Source: Candidatus Eiseniibacteriota bacterium (lineage in GTDB: Bacteria; Eisenbacteria; RBG-16-71-46). Taken from it: a DNA stretch of 46,402 nucleotides. Of the stretch, positions 26,928 to 35,407 are shown one piece after another. A model generated the notes under the pieces. That model was not told where the DNA came from and ran no database searches. It was given only the letters and a program-made list of their open reading frames with translations. Position numbers and translations under genes: made by a program. Numbering within the stretch: the stretch's first letter is position 1; each line of letters starts with the position of its first letter. The DNA is taken from contig JACOSV010000076.1 in NCBI GenBank assembly GCA_016178725.1, positions 1 to 46,402 of the forward strand, given 5' to 3'.

Positions 26928-27898
26928 AGACGCTGGTCACCGGCGCGCTCGGCTTCGTCGGCCGGCATCTCGCGCCGGCGCTCGCGGCGGGCGGCCATGA
27001 GGTGACGGGATTCGTCGAGCGCGGCGCCGCCGACCGGCCGTCGTCGTTCCGCGCCATCGCCGAAGGCGACGTGCTCGATGCCGCATCGGTCGCCGCCACG
27101 GTCGCGGCCGCCTCGCCCTCGTGGGTCGTGCATCTCGCCGGCCAGAGCAGCGCGGCGATCTCGTTCGAGAAGCCGGTCGATACGTACCGGCTGAACGTGA
27201 TCGGCACGCGCAACGTGCTCGACGCGGTGCGGGACCACGCGCCGCGCGCGCGCGTGCTGGTGATCGGCAGCGGCGAGGCGTACGGCCCGCAGCCCGAGGG
27301 CTCGCGCGTCGCCGAGAGCGCGCCGTTCCATCCCGTGAGCCCGTACGCGGCGTCGAAGGCCGCGGCGGACGCCGTCGCCGAGGCCGCCGCCCGGCGCGAC
27401 GGCCTCGATGTCGTGCGCACACGTTCGTTCGGTCATACGGGCCCCGGCCAGAGTCCGACGTTCGCGATCCCCTCGTTCGCGCGCCAGATCGCGGCGATCG
27501 AAGCCGGGCGCGCCGAGCCGGTGCTACGCGTCGGCAATCTCGACGTGACGCGCGATCTGACCGACGTGCGCGACGTGGCGCTCGGCTACGTCGCGCTGCT
27601 CGAGCGCGGCCGCCGCGGCGCCGCTTACAACGTGTGCCGCGGCGAGGGCGTGCGGTTGAGCGACGTCGTGCGCGCGATGGTGGCGCGCTCGCGCGTCGCG
27701 ATCCGCGTCGAGATGGTGGCGCGCTCGCGCGTCGCGATCCGCGTCGAGGTGGATCCCGCGCGGATGCGGCCCGCGGATCTACCGTGGCTCGTGGGCGACG
27801 GCGAGGCGATGGCGCGCGACACCGGCTGGCGGCCGGCGATTCCGTTCGAGCGCACGCTCGACGACGTGATCGCCGACGCGAGAACGCGCGGCGACTGA
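26924..27898 (+). CDS. RMD-like SDR (GDP-4-keto-6-deoxymannose reductase type)
   Basis: A 324-residue extended SDR with TGALGFVGR, VIGSGEAYG and Y141-x3-K145 (YAASK). RTRSFGHTGPGQSPTFAI and VGNLDVTRDLTDVRDVALGY closely parallel the gene at 25012, so the two look like paralogues; this one fits the reductase (RMD) branch. GTG at 26924 overlaps the SGNH stop by 4 bases. An exact 36-bp in-frame duplication (27677-27748) inserts 12 extra residues (second MVARSRVAIRVE) just before the conserved DPARMRPADLPWLVGD segment. It lies near the substrate domain and could alter folding or be tolerated as a loop. Confidence 0.86.
   Translation: MKTLVTGALGFVGRHLAPALAAGGHEVTGFVERGAADRPSSFRAIAEGDVLDAASVAATVAAASPSWVVHLAGQSSAAISFEKPVDTYRLNVIGTRNVLDAVRDHAPRARVLVIGSGEAYGPQPEGSRVAESAPFHPVSPYAASKAAADAVAEAAARRDGLDVVRTRSFGHTGPGQSPTFAIPSFARQIAAIEAGRAEPVLRVGNLDVTRDLTDVRDVALGYVALLERGRRGAAYNVCRGEGVRLSDVVRAMVARSRVAIRVEMVARSRVAIRVEVDPARMRPADLPWLVGDGEAMARDTGWRPAIPFERTLDDVIADARTRGD
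27677..27748 (+). repeat. Exact 36-bp tandem duplication inside an SDR gene
   Basis: The 36 bases at 27677-27712 are repeated without a change at 27713-27748, in frame, adding 12 residues. The 25012 paralogue has no counterpart of the second copy: its sequence runs directly from a single strand (TKIEVRQ) to DPARLRPSDVP. Confidence 0.95.
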
Positions 27899-28029
27899 AT
27901 CCGCCGGGCGTCAGGCGCGGGGGACGCTCGGCGACTCACGTGATGCGGCCTCGGTCCGTGATCCCCCCCCGAATGCATAGAATCACCCTCGCGCGCTCCC
28001 CGTGCCCGGTATACCCTTCGCCTCGCCGC

Positions 28030-29160
28030 ATGGATGCAGTCGTCTCGCTTGGCTCTCAGCAGCTGCCCCTCCCCGGCGTGGTGCTCATGGGCAGTCCCCT
28101 CGACAGAATCAAGAGCACGATCAAGGCAACCCCCGGTCTCCTCGCAGCCTACATCGCCATCCTTCGCCGCCTTGACGCCGTAATCAAGAGCATCTACAAC
28201 ATCTATTACTCGCCAGTGGCCATACCCCTCCTCGACGCTCATACACTGCGCCGGAAGCTCTCCGCCCTCGACGCCATAGCAGCTTCCCCCGACGACAAGA
28301 CCTATTATGTGATACGGCGGGATTGTAAGACCATCGGGCTCTACACTTATGTGACGTTATTCCTTTCGCACTTTGCCTATGCCGTCGGCAAGGGCTACAT
28401 TCCCGTCATCGATATGAAACACCTCCCGAGCATGTACCTCACCAAGTCACAGCTCGGCAAGGAGAACGCATGGGAATATTATTATAAACAGCCATATGAC
28501 ACCAATCTGGACGATGTCATGCGGTGCGGGAGATACTTGCTCAGCTCAAGTCGATACAACCCCATTCCGCCGGACGTCAACTCTCTCTATGATCCGAAAG
28601 AGGGCCGCCTGTGGGCGGCGCTGTATGACAAGTCTGTCGTCCTGAATGACGCGACCAGAGCATATGTCGAGGCCGAATGCAGCGCACTGTTAGGGAACGG
28701 TAGACGGGTGCTCGGCGTGCTTTACCGGGGAACGGACTATGCTCAGGGGAGGCCATTTCGGCATCCCATCCAGCCACAGCTAGAGGACGTGCTAGCTCGG
28801 GCGAAAGAGAGCATGGAGAGCTGGGATTGCCACTATGTCTACATCGCGACGGAAGAGAAACGAGCGGTGGAGGCGTTCCGAGCGGTGTTCCCCGGTAGAG
28901 TACTGATTAATGACAGAGTATATTATGACGAGTTAGGCATTGATTACAGCAAGCGTGATATAGCAACTACGGTGGCTGAGGGGACACACGACAGATACCG
29001 CGTCGGTCTAGTGTATTTGGCGTCGATCATGATATTGGCGAGATGTAACTGCTTAGTAGCAGGCATGTGTGCTGGGACATATGCGGCCGTCTACATTAAC
29101 GGGGGCCAGTATGAGCACAAGTATTTCTTCGATCTGGGAAGATATGGCGTAGACGATTGA
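28030..29160 (+). CDS. Capsule-locus protein of unknown function (putative glycosyltransferase-like), horizontally acquired
   Basis: About 376 residues from ATG 28030; ATG 28087 would also serve and neither has a clear ribosome-binding site. The core has YYVIRRDCKTIGLY, YAVGKGYIPVIDMKH, GKENAWEYYYKQP, VLYRGTDYAQGRPFRHPIQP and a final CAGTYAAVYINGG. From memory, this pattern is typical of uncharacterised proteins in capsule clusters of Firmicutes and other low-GC bacteria. The R-G-T-D-Y motif and the YIATEEKRAVEAF stretch recall fucosyltransferase-type GT-B enzymes, so transfer of a sugar is plausible but unproven. Sampled 60-base lines are only about 43-52% GC, with codons such as ata, tta and aga that neighbours avoid. 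It is followed by an IS481-type transposase remnant. Confidence 0.75.
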   Translation: MDAVVSLGSQQLPLPGVVLMGSPLDRIKSTIKATPGLLAAYIAILRRLDAVIKSIYNIYYSPVAIPLLDAHTLRRKLSALDAIAASPDDKTYYVIRRDCKTIGLYTYVTLFLSHFAYAVGKGYIPVIDMKHLPSMYLTKSQLGKENAWEYYYKQPYDTNLDDVMRCGRYLLSSSRYNPIPPDVNSLYDPKEGRLWAALYDKSVVLNDATRAYVEAECSALLGNGRRVLGVLYRGTDYAQGRPFRHPIQPQLEDVLARAKESMESWDCHYVYIATEEKRAVEAFRAVFPGRVLINDRVYYDELGIDYSKRDIATTVAEGTHDRYRVGLVYLASIMILARCNCLVAGMCAGTYAAVYINGGQYEHKYFFDLGRYGVDD

Positions 29161-29207
29161 GTATTGCCAACCGCTGAACGTCACGCCGGAGGCGTCGTCG
29201 CCCGTGA

Positions 29208-29310
29208 CTTGAGCTGCTGCCGGCGATGGACGGGATCGAGCACCGCACAACCAAGATCCGCTCACCGCGGACCAACGGCTTCGACGAGCGCATGAATCGT
29301 ACGCTGCCGA
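29208..29310 (+). mobile_element. IS481-family transposase fragment (DDE domain end)
   Basis: A frame open after a TGA at 29205-29207 encodes LELLPAMDGIEHRTTKIRSP and then RTNGFDERMNRTL. This matches the region around the third catalytic acid of IS481-type integrases (usually N-D-I-x-H-R-x-T-K-x-R-x-P-x-x-N-G-F-x-E-R-x-x-R-T). The similarity breaks after RTL and the frame stops at 29338-29340. Only about 35 of some 300 residues remain, so the element is dead. It abuts the low-GC gene at 28030-29160. Confidence 0.75.
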
Positions 29311-29487
29311 TCCACTCTGAACCTGCGACTGTCGGATAATGTTCTGACTCGCTGAGGCTGAGCGAAGGTGGAGGAGTTGCCCTTGAGCCCGAATCGGGGG
29401 ACGTGCAGCTCGCCCTCCTCCGTGAGCCCGCGGTACGGCACCGGGTGATGCGTGGCTGTTGGCTCATGAACGGAGACTGAAGCGAGG
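29311..29487. other. Non-coding remainder of the insertion scar
   Basis: No gene is supported here. A TCGCT-GAGGCTG-AGCGA hairpin at about 29348-29364 lies shortly after TGTCGGATAATG and may be an element end. Composition is intermediate between the low-GC gene and the GC-rich glycosyltransferase that ends at 29488. With 29161-29207 it makes up a 327-base gap that otherwise holds only the transposase fragment. Confidence 0.4.
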
Positions 29488-30711
29488 TCAGCCTTGGTGG
29501 TTTCCCAGCCACCGCGGTGCGGCCTCGTCTTCTGTGGGGCCACGGCGTGCGATCCACGCATCCAGCGCGGCGGCCGCGTCTTCGATGAACGCCAGTCCCG
29601 TCGCCTGGTGGTCGCCGACGAGCCACGGCCGGCGCGCGAGCCGGCCCACCAGGTACCGTGTGCGAATCGCCCACGTGCGCGCGACACCGGAGGCGAGGTC
29701 CGCTTCGCCGCGCAGCCACGATCGTCCGCGGGCGCGGAGCGCGGCGGCGTAACTCGCGCGCACGACCGGCCAGAAGCCGGCATTGAGCGTGCCGGTCATG
29801 GCGTGCAGGAAGCCGAGGTCGATCTCGCGGGCGAGATCGGCGCGGCCCGTCGCGCGCAGCGCTGCGAGCCCCGACTGCGCCCACACCGTCTGCACCGCGA
29901 ACACCGCGGGCACCTCGACCGGCCACGACGCCGCGCAGCCGCGCGGCAGGTGCGGCTGGTCCTCGAGCCGGCCGACGTGCTCCTTGCGCGCGTGGGCGCC
30001 GGCGGTGCTCACGGCCGAGCCACCGGGCAGGAACACCGGGAAGTCGAGCGAGGCGAACCGCCGCGCGTACTTGCTCAAGCCGACCGCGGCGGACATGTCC
30101 GGGCTCACGCCGGGGAACACGCCGCCGGCCTCGGCGCGCAGCGCCTCGATCGCGCGGCGATGAACGAGGCCGTAGTAGAGCTTCGGCAGATCGAGATTGG
30201 TCGCCAGATCCTGGAACGCCGCGCGCAGCGAGCGTCGCGCGCCAAGGGCCGCGTCGCGCACTCGCACGCGGCCGGTGTAAGGCAGGACGGTCAGCGTGCC
30301 CGCGTATGCGCCGCCGTAGTGCTTGAACCGCACGTCCGGCCACACGTAGCGCGCGGCGAGCGCGGGCGTCAGCGCGTCGAGGTCATCGTGCGCCGCCCGG
30401 CGCGTCACGTTCATCAGCGCGGCGCTCACACCGTCGTCGTCGCCGAGCAGCGTGACGTAGGTTCCGCGCGCCCGCGCCATCGCCAGCTCGCAGTTGTCGA
30501 TCACCGAAAGCGCGCCCGGCCGGTGCTCGTAGCGCACGCGCGCGTCTCCGGCGTCGGCGATCGTGCGGCCGAGATCGTCGGTCGCGCTGTTGTCCTGCAC
30601 GATGATCTCGAGATCGTCGTCCGGCAGCCGCGTCAGCGTGCGCAGGCAGTGCATCGCATAGCGCGCACGGTCCTTCGTCGGGATGACGACCGAGAGGAGC
30701 GGCTCGCTCAC
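29488..30711 (-). CDS. GT2-family glycosyltransferase
   Basis: A 407-residue GT-A enzyme. LLSVVIPTKDRARYAMHCLR opens the nucleotide-binding fold, IIVQDNSATDDLG follows, and LLGDDDGVS near residue 90 is the metal-binding D-x-D region. The C-terminal 250 residues are helical without clear transmembrane segments. GTG start complementary to 30709-30711 overlaps the stop of the upstream SDR by 4 bases (GTGA). It is the last gene of the minus-strand operon that begins at 32601. Its end lies beside the transposase scar but the reading frame is intact. Confidence 0.88.
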   Translation of the reverse strand: MSEPLLSVVIPTKDRARYAMHCLRTLTRLPDDDLEIIVQDNSATDDLGRTIADAGDARVRYEHRPGALSVIDNCELAMARARGTYVTLLGDDDGVSAALMNVTRRAAHDDLDALTPALAARYVWPDVRFKHYGGAYAGTLTVLPYTGRVRVRDAALGARRSLRAAFQDLATNLDLPKLYYGLVHRRAIEALRAEAGGVFPGVSPDMSAAVGLSKYARRFASLDFPVFLPGGSAVSTAGAHARKEHVGRLEDQPHLPRGCAASWPVEVPAVFAVQTVWAQSGLAALRATGRADLAREIDLGFLHAMTGTLNAGFWPVVRASYAAALRARGRSWLRGEADLASGVARTWAIRTRYLVGRLARRPWLVGDHQATGLAFIEDAAAALDAWIARRGPTEDEAAPRWLGNHQG

Positions 30712-31637
30712 GATGGCCCGCCGAGGTGCGCGGCGAGGCGGCGCAGGCCCTCGGCGAGCGAAACCTCGGCCGCGAATCCGAACCGGTCGAGCATCGTGCG
30801 ATCCACGCTGCGGAACTCGATGTACTCCGGGACGTGGCCGGTGAGCGCGATCTCGGGCTCGATGCCGAATGTCGCGGCGGCCGTGCGCGCGAGATCGGCG
30901 ATCGTCGTCGGCGTTCCCGACGCGAAGTCGATCGTCTCGAACGTCCCGGCGGCCGCCGGCGCGCCGAGCAGGAGCTTGAGCCCCCGCACGGCGTCGTCCA
31001 CGTACATCGCGTCGATCAGGTTCTTTCCGTCGCCGCGGATCGTGAACGTGTTCCGGCGCTCGATGGCGAACGCGCGCACGAGCTTCGTGTAGATCTTTCG
31101 CTCCGGCTCGTGCGGGCCGAACGCGCCGAAGAACCGCACCGCGACGGCACTTCCGACCTGCCCGCGCGCGACGAACGAGCGCAGATAGTGCTCGGCGGCG
31201 AGCTTCGAGATCGCGTAGGGGAGGCGCGGCGCGATCGCGACGCCGGGATGGACATGGCCCGAGAGTCCGTCGTACACGGCGCCCGACGACACGAACACGA
31301 CGCGTCCGATCTTCACGCGCTCGAGCAGCGCGACGAGCGATAGCGCGTTCGCGGCGAGGTCCATCCGCGGCTCGGCGACCGATCGCGCGGGGTCGCCGTT
31401 CGCGGCGAGGCACACGGCGGCATCGAATACGTCGCCGACGCGCGCGGCGATCGTCGCGGGATCGTCGGCCGCGAGATCCACGCGCACCGGCCTCACGTGC
31501 GCGAGGCCGCGCCCGGCGACGAACGCGGGGAAGTCCTCGGCGCCGCGCCACACGGCGGTCACGTCCCAGTCGCGCGGCGCGGCGCTCACCAGATTGCGGC
31601 CGATGAACCCGGAAGCGCCGGTGACCAGCACCCTCAC
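30708..31637 (-). CDS. NAD-dependent epimerase/dehydratase (SDR)
   Basis: A 309-residue extended SDR with TGASGFIGR, FVSSGAVYD and Y141-x3-K145 (YAISK). The GDGKNLIDAMYVDDAVRGL stretch near residue 200 is typical of sugar-nucleotide epimerases and reductases. Substrate not identifiable. GTG start complementary to 31635-31637, one base after the stop of the upstream SDR; the end overlaps the GT2 start. The middle position in a two-SDR-plus-GT operon suggests it finishes a sugar that the GT2 transfers. Confidence 0.87.
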   Translation of the reverse strand: MRVLVTGASGFIGRNLVSAAPRDWDVTAVWRGAEDFPAFVAGRGLAHVRPVRVDLAADDPATIAARVGDVFDAAVCLAANGDPARSVAEPRMDLAANALSLVALLERVKIGRVVFVSSGAVYDGLSGHVHPGVAIAPRLPYAISKLAAEHYLRSFVARGQVGSAVAVRFFGAFGPHEPERKIYTKLVRAFAIERRNTFTIRGDGKNLIDAMYVDDAVRGLKLLLGAPAAAGTFETIDFASGTPTTIADLARTAAATFGIEPEIALTGHVPEYIEFRSVDRTMLDRFGFAAEVSLAEGLRRLAAHLGGPS

Positions 31638-31638
31638 G

Positions 31639-32601
31639 TCACGCGCCCTCGGTGAGGTGCGCCTTGTACCAGTCGATCGTCCGCCGCAGGCCGTCTTCGA
31701 GGCCGACCTTCGGCGCGAAGCCGATCGTCCGCTGCGCGAGCCCGATGTCGGGCACGCGCATCTCGACCTCGGGCCCCGGGTGCGGCTTGAACACGATCTT
31801 CGATCGCGATCCGCAGAGCCGCACGATCGTCTCGGCAAGCCCGAGCACGGTGATCGTCGCCTGCGGGTTGCCGAGGTTGAGCGTGAGATGCCGCGCGCCG
31901 TCCGCTTCCATCGCGGCGAGCGCGCCGTCGACGAAATCGTCCACGTAGCACCACGAGCGCACCTGCGTGCCGTCGTTGAACACCGTGATGTCCTCGCCGG
32001 CGAGCGCGCGATGGACGATCTGCTGCACGGCGCCCTCGCCGACCTGGCGCGGGCCGTAGACGTTGAACGGCCGGATCGTCACGACGTGCAGCCCGTGGTC
32101 GGTGGCGTAGGCGTACGAGAAGAACTCGCCCGCGAGCTTCGAGATCGCGTACGTCCAGCGCGGCTCGCCGGTCGGCCCGATCGAGAGCTGATCGCTCTCC
32201 TTGCCGCGATAGACGAACGGCCCGTAGACCTCGCTGGTCGAGAACTCGATCAGGCGCTTCACGCCCGCGGCCGCCGCTGCATCCAGCACGGCCACCGTGC
32301 CGAGCAGGTTGACGCCCAGCGTCTGCGTGATCCTGGCGCCCACCGAGTAGATGCCGGCGATCGCCGCGGCGTGGACGATCACGTCCGCCCCCGCGACCGT
32401 TTCGCTCACCCGCGCCGTGTCGCGCACGTCGCCCTGCACGAACCGGACGCGCGGATGGCGGCCGAGCGCCGTGAAGCGCAATGCGTCCCGGTGGAGGTTG
32501 TCGTACACGACGACGTCGTTGTGCCCGGCCAGCCGCTCGACGAGGTGCGAGCCGATGAACCCGGCGCCGCCGGTGATGACGATGCGCTTGTCGGTCAGCA
32601 T
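31639..32601 (-). CDS. NAD-dependent epimerase/dehydratase (SDR)
   Basis: A 320-residue extended SDR with TGGAGFIGS, EFSTSEVYG and Y151-x3-K155 (YAISK). RPFNVYGPRQVGEGAVQQIV and FNDGTQVRSWCYVDDFVDG resemble dTDP-glucose dehydratase / UDP-glucuronate decarboxylase relatives. ATG complementary to 32599-32601 is chosen because the first strand begins five residues later; there is no purine-rich ribosome-binding site. It heads the minus-strand operon behind a sigma-70-like promoter. Confidence 0.88.
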   Translation of the reverse strand: MLTDKRIVITGGAGFIGSHLVERLAGHNDVVVYDNLHRDALRFTALGRHPRVRFVQGDVRDTARVSETVAGADVIVHAAAIAGIYSVGARITQTLGVNLLGTVAVLDAAAAAGVKRLIEFSTSEVYGPFVYRGKESDQLSIGPTGEPRWTYAISKLAGEFFSYAYATDHGLHVVTIRPFNVYGPRQVGEGAVQQIVHRALAGEDITVFNDGTQVRSWCYVDDFVDGALAAMEADGARHLTLNLGNPQATITVLGLAETIVRLCGSRSKIVFKPHPGPEVEMRVPDIGLAQRTIGFAPKVGLEDGLRRTIDWYKAHLTEGA

Positions 32602-32692
32602 TCGGGGAGGGAGTCCGGCGTCGGTGGGCGGCCCACCCTTGCGGAGCTGCGGGCCAGAGCGGGTGCGCCGCGGCGCACGTTTCGAGCGAACG

Positions 32693-32722
32693 ATCGTAGC
32701 GTGAGGTCGAGAGCGGTGCCAA
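32693..32722 (-). promoter_or_regulatory. Promoter of the minus-strand SDR/GT2 operon
   Basis: On the minus strand, TTGGCA (complement of 32717-32722), an 18-bp spacer and TACGAT (complement of 32693-32698). The leader to the ATG at 32601 would be about 85 bases and contains GC-rich inverted repeats near 32665-32680. The divergent methyltransferase starts at 32757, so the two promoters lie within about 60 bases. Confidence 0.55.
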
Positions 32723-32756
32723 CTCGTCGCCCGGCCGTGGTATTCCTTGGGCCTCC

Positions 32757-33662
32757 ATGACCTTCCGCTGCAAGCTGTGCGGCGGCGACCGGCGCGGCCG
32801 GCCGTACGCGCTGGGCGCCCGGGCGTATCGGTTCGCGGCGGCCGATTGCGATGCGTGCGGCCTGTTCCAGGTGCTCTACGACTGGTCCGCGGCCCCACCG
32901 CACGGCGTCACCACGATGCACGACGTCGCTTCGCCGGACTGGGTCTCCGACGCCGAGATGGAGGCGCACGCGCTCAAGGCGACGGACTTCGCCTCGCGTC
33001 TCGAAGCGCTGGGATCGCTCTCGGCGGCGTCCGTGCTCGACATCGGCTGCGGCGAAGGTCACTTTCTCGCCGCCTGCGTCGAGCGCGGCGCGCGACGCGT
33101 CGTCGGACAGGAGTTCCGGCTCGCCTCGATCCGATACGCCCGGGAACGGTGCGGCATCGCGGACGTTCGCTCGGCGCCCCTCGAGGACGTCGACGTCTGG
33201 CCCGACGCGACGTTCGACCGTGTGTGCTCGTTCGACGTCATCGAGCACGTCCACGATCTCCGCGCCTACTTCGATCAGTGTCTGCGCGTGCTGAAGCCGA
33301 ACGGCCTGATGTTCCATGCGACCCCGGGATCGGATTCCATCACCCATCGCGTCGGGCGGCTCCTGTCACGGCTCGGCGCCGGCGGTCCCGCGGCGACGCT
33401 GTGCAACGTCCAGTTCGTGAGCGACATGGTCGGCGGCCCGCACGTGCATCTCATGGGCCGGCGGTCCGTCGGCTGGCTTTCGGTCCGCGAGAACCTCGTC
33501 GTTCACGCCGAGTACGTGCCGTCGTACAGCTACAGCGACCGCCATTACGCCGCCATGCTCCCGCAGCTGCGCTGGCTGCCCCGTGAGATCGGGGCCCGCG
33601 CATTCGGCGCCGTGCGGCACACCATCCGCAACAAGCTGTTGTTCTGGGCGCGCCGGGCGTAG
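32757..33662 (+). CDS. Class I SAM-dependent methyltransferase with N-terminal zinc ribbon
   Basis: A 301-residue protein. The N-terminus has two cysteine pairs, FRCKLCGG (Cys4, Cys7) and DCDACGL near residue 35, as in sugar C- or O-methyltransferases with a zinc-binding head. The Rossmann part shows VLDIGCGEGHF near residue 92, FDRVCSFDVIEHVHD near 155 and CLRVLKPNGLMFHATPG near 180. It may methylate a sugar of the polysaccharide or its carrier-linked precursor (inferred from position). Transcribed divergently from the SDR/GT2 operon; it ends seven bases from the convergent Wzi gene. Confidence 0.85.
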   Translation: MTFRCKLCGGDRRGRPYALGARAYRFAAADCDACGLFQVLYDWSAAPPHGVTTMHDVASPDWVSDAEMEAHALKATDFASRLEALGSLSAASVLDIGCGEGHFLAACVERGARRVVGQEFRLASIRYARERCGIADVRSAPLEDVDVWPDATFDRVCSFDVIEHVHDLRAYFDQCLRVLKPNGLMFHATPGSDSITHRVGRLLSRLGAGGPAATLCNVQFVSDMVGGPHVHLMGRRSVGWLSVRENLVVHAEYVPSYSYSDRHYAAMLPQLRWLPREIGARAFGAVRHTIRNKLLFWARRA

Positions 33663-33669
33663 GGCCCGG

Positions 33670-35265
33670 TCAACGCACGAGCCGCAGCGAGAACGAGGCG
33701 CCCGGCTCGCGTCGCCGTGCGCCCGCGACGTGACCCGCGCCGTCGATCCAGCGGTAGGTCGCCGACAGGTTCACGTCGACGCCCGAGGACGGCCACCATC
33801 GTCCGCCGCAATCGATCGCGCGGGTTCGCTCGACGACGCCCTCGAACGGTGTGGTCGGCACGGGACTGCCCTGCACGAATGGTTCATCGAGCGTGTTCTC
33901 GCCCTTCTTTGTGTCCGAAGCGCCTGCCGTGACCTGCCACGCCTCGGTGAGGTCCCAGCGCGCGGTCGCGCGGAATCGTTGCGCATCGGGCGCGAACGGA
34001 TACCCGAGCGAGACGCCCTGCGCGACGAAGTCGCGCCCGAAGGCCGACGTGTAGACGTAGCGGGTCACGCGCGTGAACTCCGTGTCCCAGACGAGACGCG
34101 TGTCGCGAAGCGTCGCGACGCCCTCCAGGCCCAGCTGGTAGGCGTACTTGTTCGGGAACTCCGGCCTCCGGATCAGGTGGATGTCGTCGGCCAGCCACTC
34201 GCCGTACACGCGCAGGCCCGGAACCACGCGCCAGGCCACGTCGGCGCCGGCCATGACATTGTTCCGGTTCGCGATCCTGCCCTCGGGCTCGTCCTGATCC
34301 TGAAGACGCTGAACGACGATGTAGGGGAGGACACCCATCAGATAGAGCGGTTGCCACGCGGCCGATTTGTAGCGCGCGGCCTCGTCCACGCCGATACGCA
34401 GACCGTCGCGCGGCTGCCACTCCAGCCGGTGCGCGGCCATCTGCTCGCCCGCCGCGGTTTTCAGCGTCGCCGCGATCGCGGTCCCGTCCGCGTGGAGCGG
34501 CTCGAGGCGGGCGTGGAACGCGAGCGCCGTGATCGCGACCGAGGCCTTGGAGAGGAGGAGACCCGCCTCGTCACCGGGCCCCCACTGCCAGCGACCGCGC
34601 CCGAACTGCATGCCCCAACGGCCGCCGCGCCCCGTATAGCCGAGGTACGTCTCGTCGCTGTACATGATGAGATTGGTCTTGGGAAACAACGGGTCGGCGT
34701 AGGTCCGGGCCGTGTCCTGATAGCCGGCGACGAGGTGCGTGAACGCCAGCCAGCGATCCGTTTCGAGCGCGATGCGACCGTGCGCCCCGGCGCCCGAGTT
34801 GAAGCGCAGACGATTCGCGGCGACCGTGCCGGACCCCTCCAGACCGGTGGAGATCTCGAACCGCGCGCCGTCGCCATACCGACGCTGATAGAGACGCGGC
34901 GTCGAACCTCCCCCCGCCCCGCCCGGCGACGCGAGGTCGGATTCGCGTCCGAGGACGCGCCGGATGCGCGCAAGGGACAGCCGATGCGCAATGTCCGACA
35001 CGTCCTCCGGGCCGGGCAGCGAATCGATCTCGAACAGCTGGAGCGGACGCATGCCGGTGCGCGGCAGCCGCAGCGCATGGCCGTCCGCGGGGCCGAGGAT
35101 GTCGAGGGCGCGGATCTCGTCCTCGAGCGGATCGCCGACGGGAAGGTATTGGAGCGGCGAGGCGAGTGAGGGCGCCGCGCGCCCGAGTGCGAGCGCCAGC
35201 GCCAGCGCCGCGAGGGGGACGCCACGCGCCGTCCATGCACGAAGCATCGCGTCCGCGTTTCGCAT
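33670..35265 (-). CDS. Capsule assembly Wzi-family outer-membrane protein
   Basis: A 531-residue protein with a signal peptide (about residues 1-36) followed by a predicted beta-barrel. The segment RWGMQFGRGRWQWGPGD near residue 220 and GLLLSKASV after it match the Wzi family, whose member in Klebsiella and E. coli is an outer-membrane lectin that holds capsule to the surface. The many alternating aromatic strands and the C-terminal SFSLRLVR fit an outer-membrane barrel. ATG 35265 is chosen, with ATG 35247 as an alternative; a TAGCAT -10-like hexamer (complement of 35275-35280) sits just upstream. Its presence supports a diderm cell and a cell-bound capsule. Confidence 0.82.
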   Translation of the reverse strand: MRNADAMLRAWTARGVPLAALALALALGRAAPSLASPLQYLPVGDPLEDEIRALDILGPADGHALRLPRTGMRPLQLFEIDSLPGPEDVSDIAHRLSLARIRRVLGRESDLASPGGAGGGSTPRLYQRRYGDGARFEISTGLEGSGTVAANRLRFNSGAGAHGRIALETDRWLAFTHLVAGYQDTARTYADPLFPKTNLIMYSDETYLGYTGRGGRWGMQFGRGRWQWGPGDEAGLLLSKASVAITALAFHARLEPLHADGTAIAATLKTAAGEQMAAHRLEWQPRDGLRIGVDEAARYKSAAWQPLYLMGVLPYIVVQRLQDQDEPEGRIANRNNVMAGADVAWRVVPGLRVYGEWLADDIHLIRRPEFPNKYAYQLGLEGVATLRDTRLVWDTEFTRVTRYVYTSAFGRDFVAQGVSLGYPFAPDAQRFRATARWDLTEAWQVTAGASDTKKGENTLDEPFVQGSPVPTTPFEGVVERTRAIDCGGRWWPSSGVDVNLSATYRWIDGAGHVAGARRREPGASFSLRLVR

Positions 35266-35295
35266 CGGGGCCGCATGCTAGCACGCGGCCCGGCA

Positions 35296-35324
35296 TTGAC
35301 CGTCCCGCGCCGAACCCCTAACCT
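35296..35324 (+). promoter_or_regulatory. Promoter of the ugd operon (P3)
   Basis: TTGACC (35296-35301), exactly 17 bp, then TAACCT (35319-35324). It shares AACCCCTAAC with the promoter at 24944, and the bases after the -10 (TGTCGCGCC) resemble the TCTGGCGCC there. The leader to the GTG at 35408 is about 75 bases and contains GAAAGGA (35393-35399). Confidence 0.7.
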
Positions 35325-35407
35325 GTCGCGCCGATTCCGCCGTGCCTGTCCGCGCCCGACCGCTCACGCGCCGCTCGCTCGCCGACCCCACCGAAAGGAC
35401 ATCGTTC

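Noticed and set aside
27963-27970. Run of eight C residues as a phase-variation tract
   Set aside because: It lies outside any supported coding frame and far from a convincing promoter.
29096-30343. Minus-strand frame across the IS scar into the GT2 gene
   Set aside because: It runs out of frame with the clear GT2 protein and is Arg-rich with no domain.
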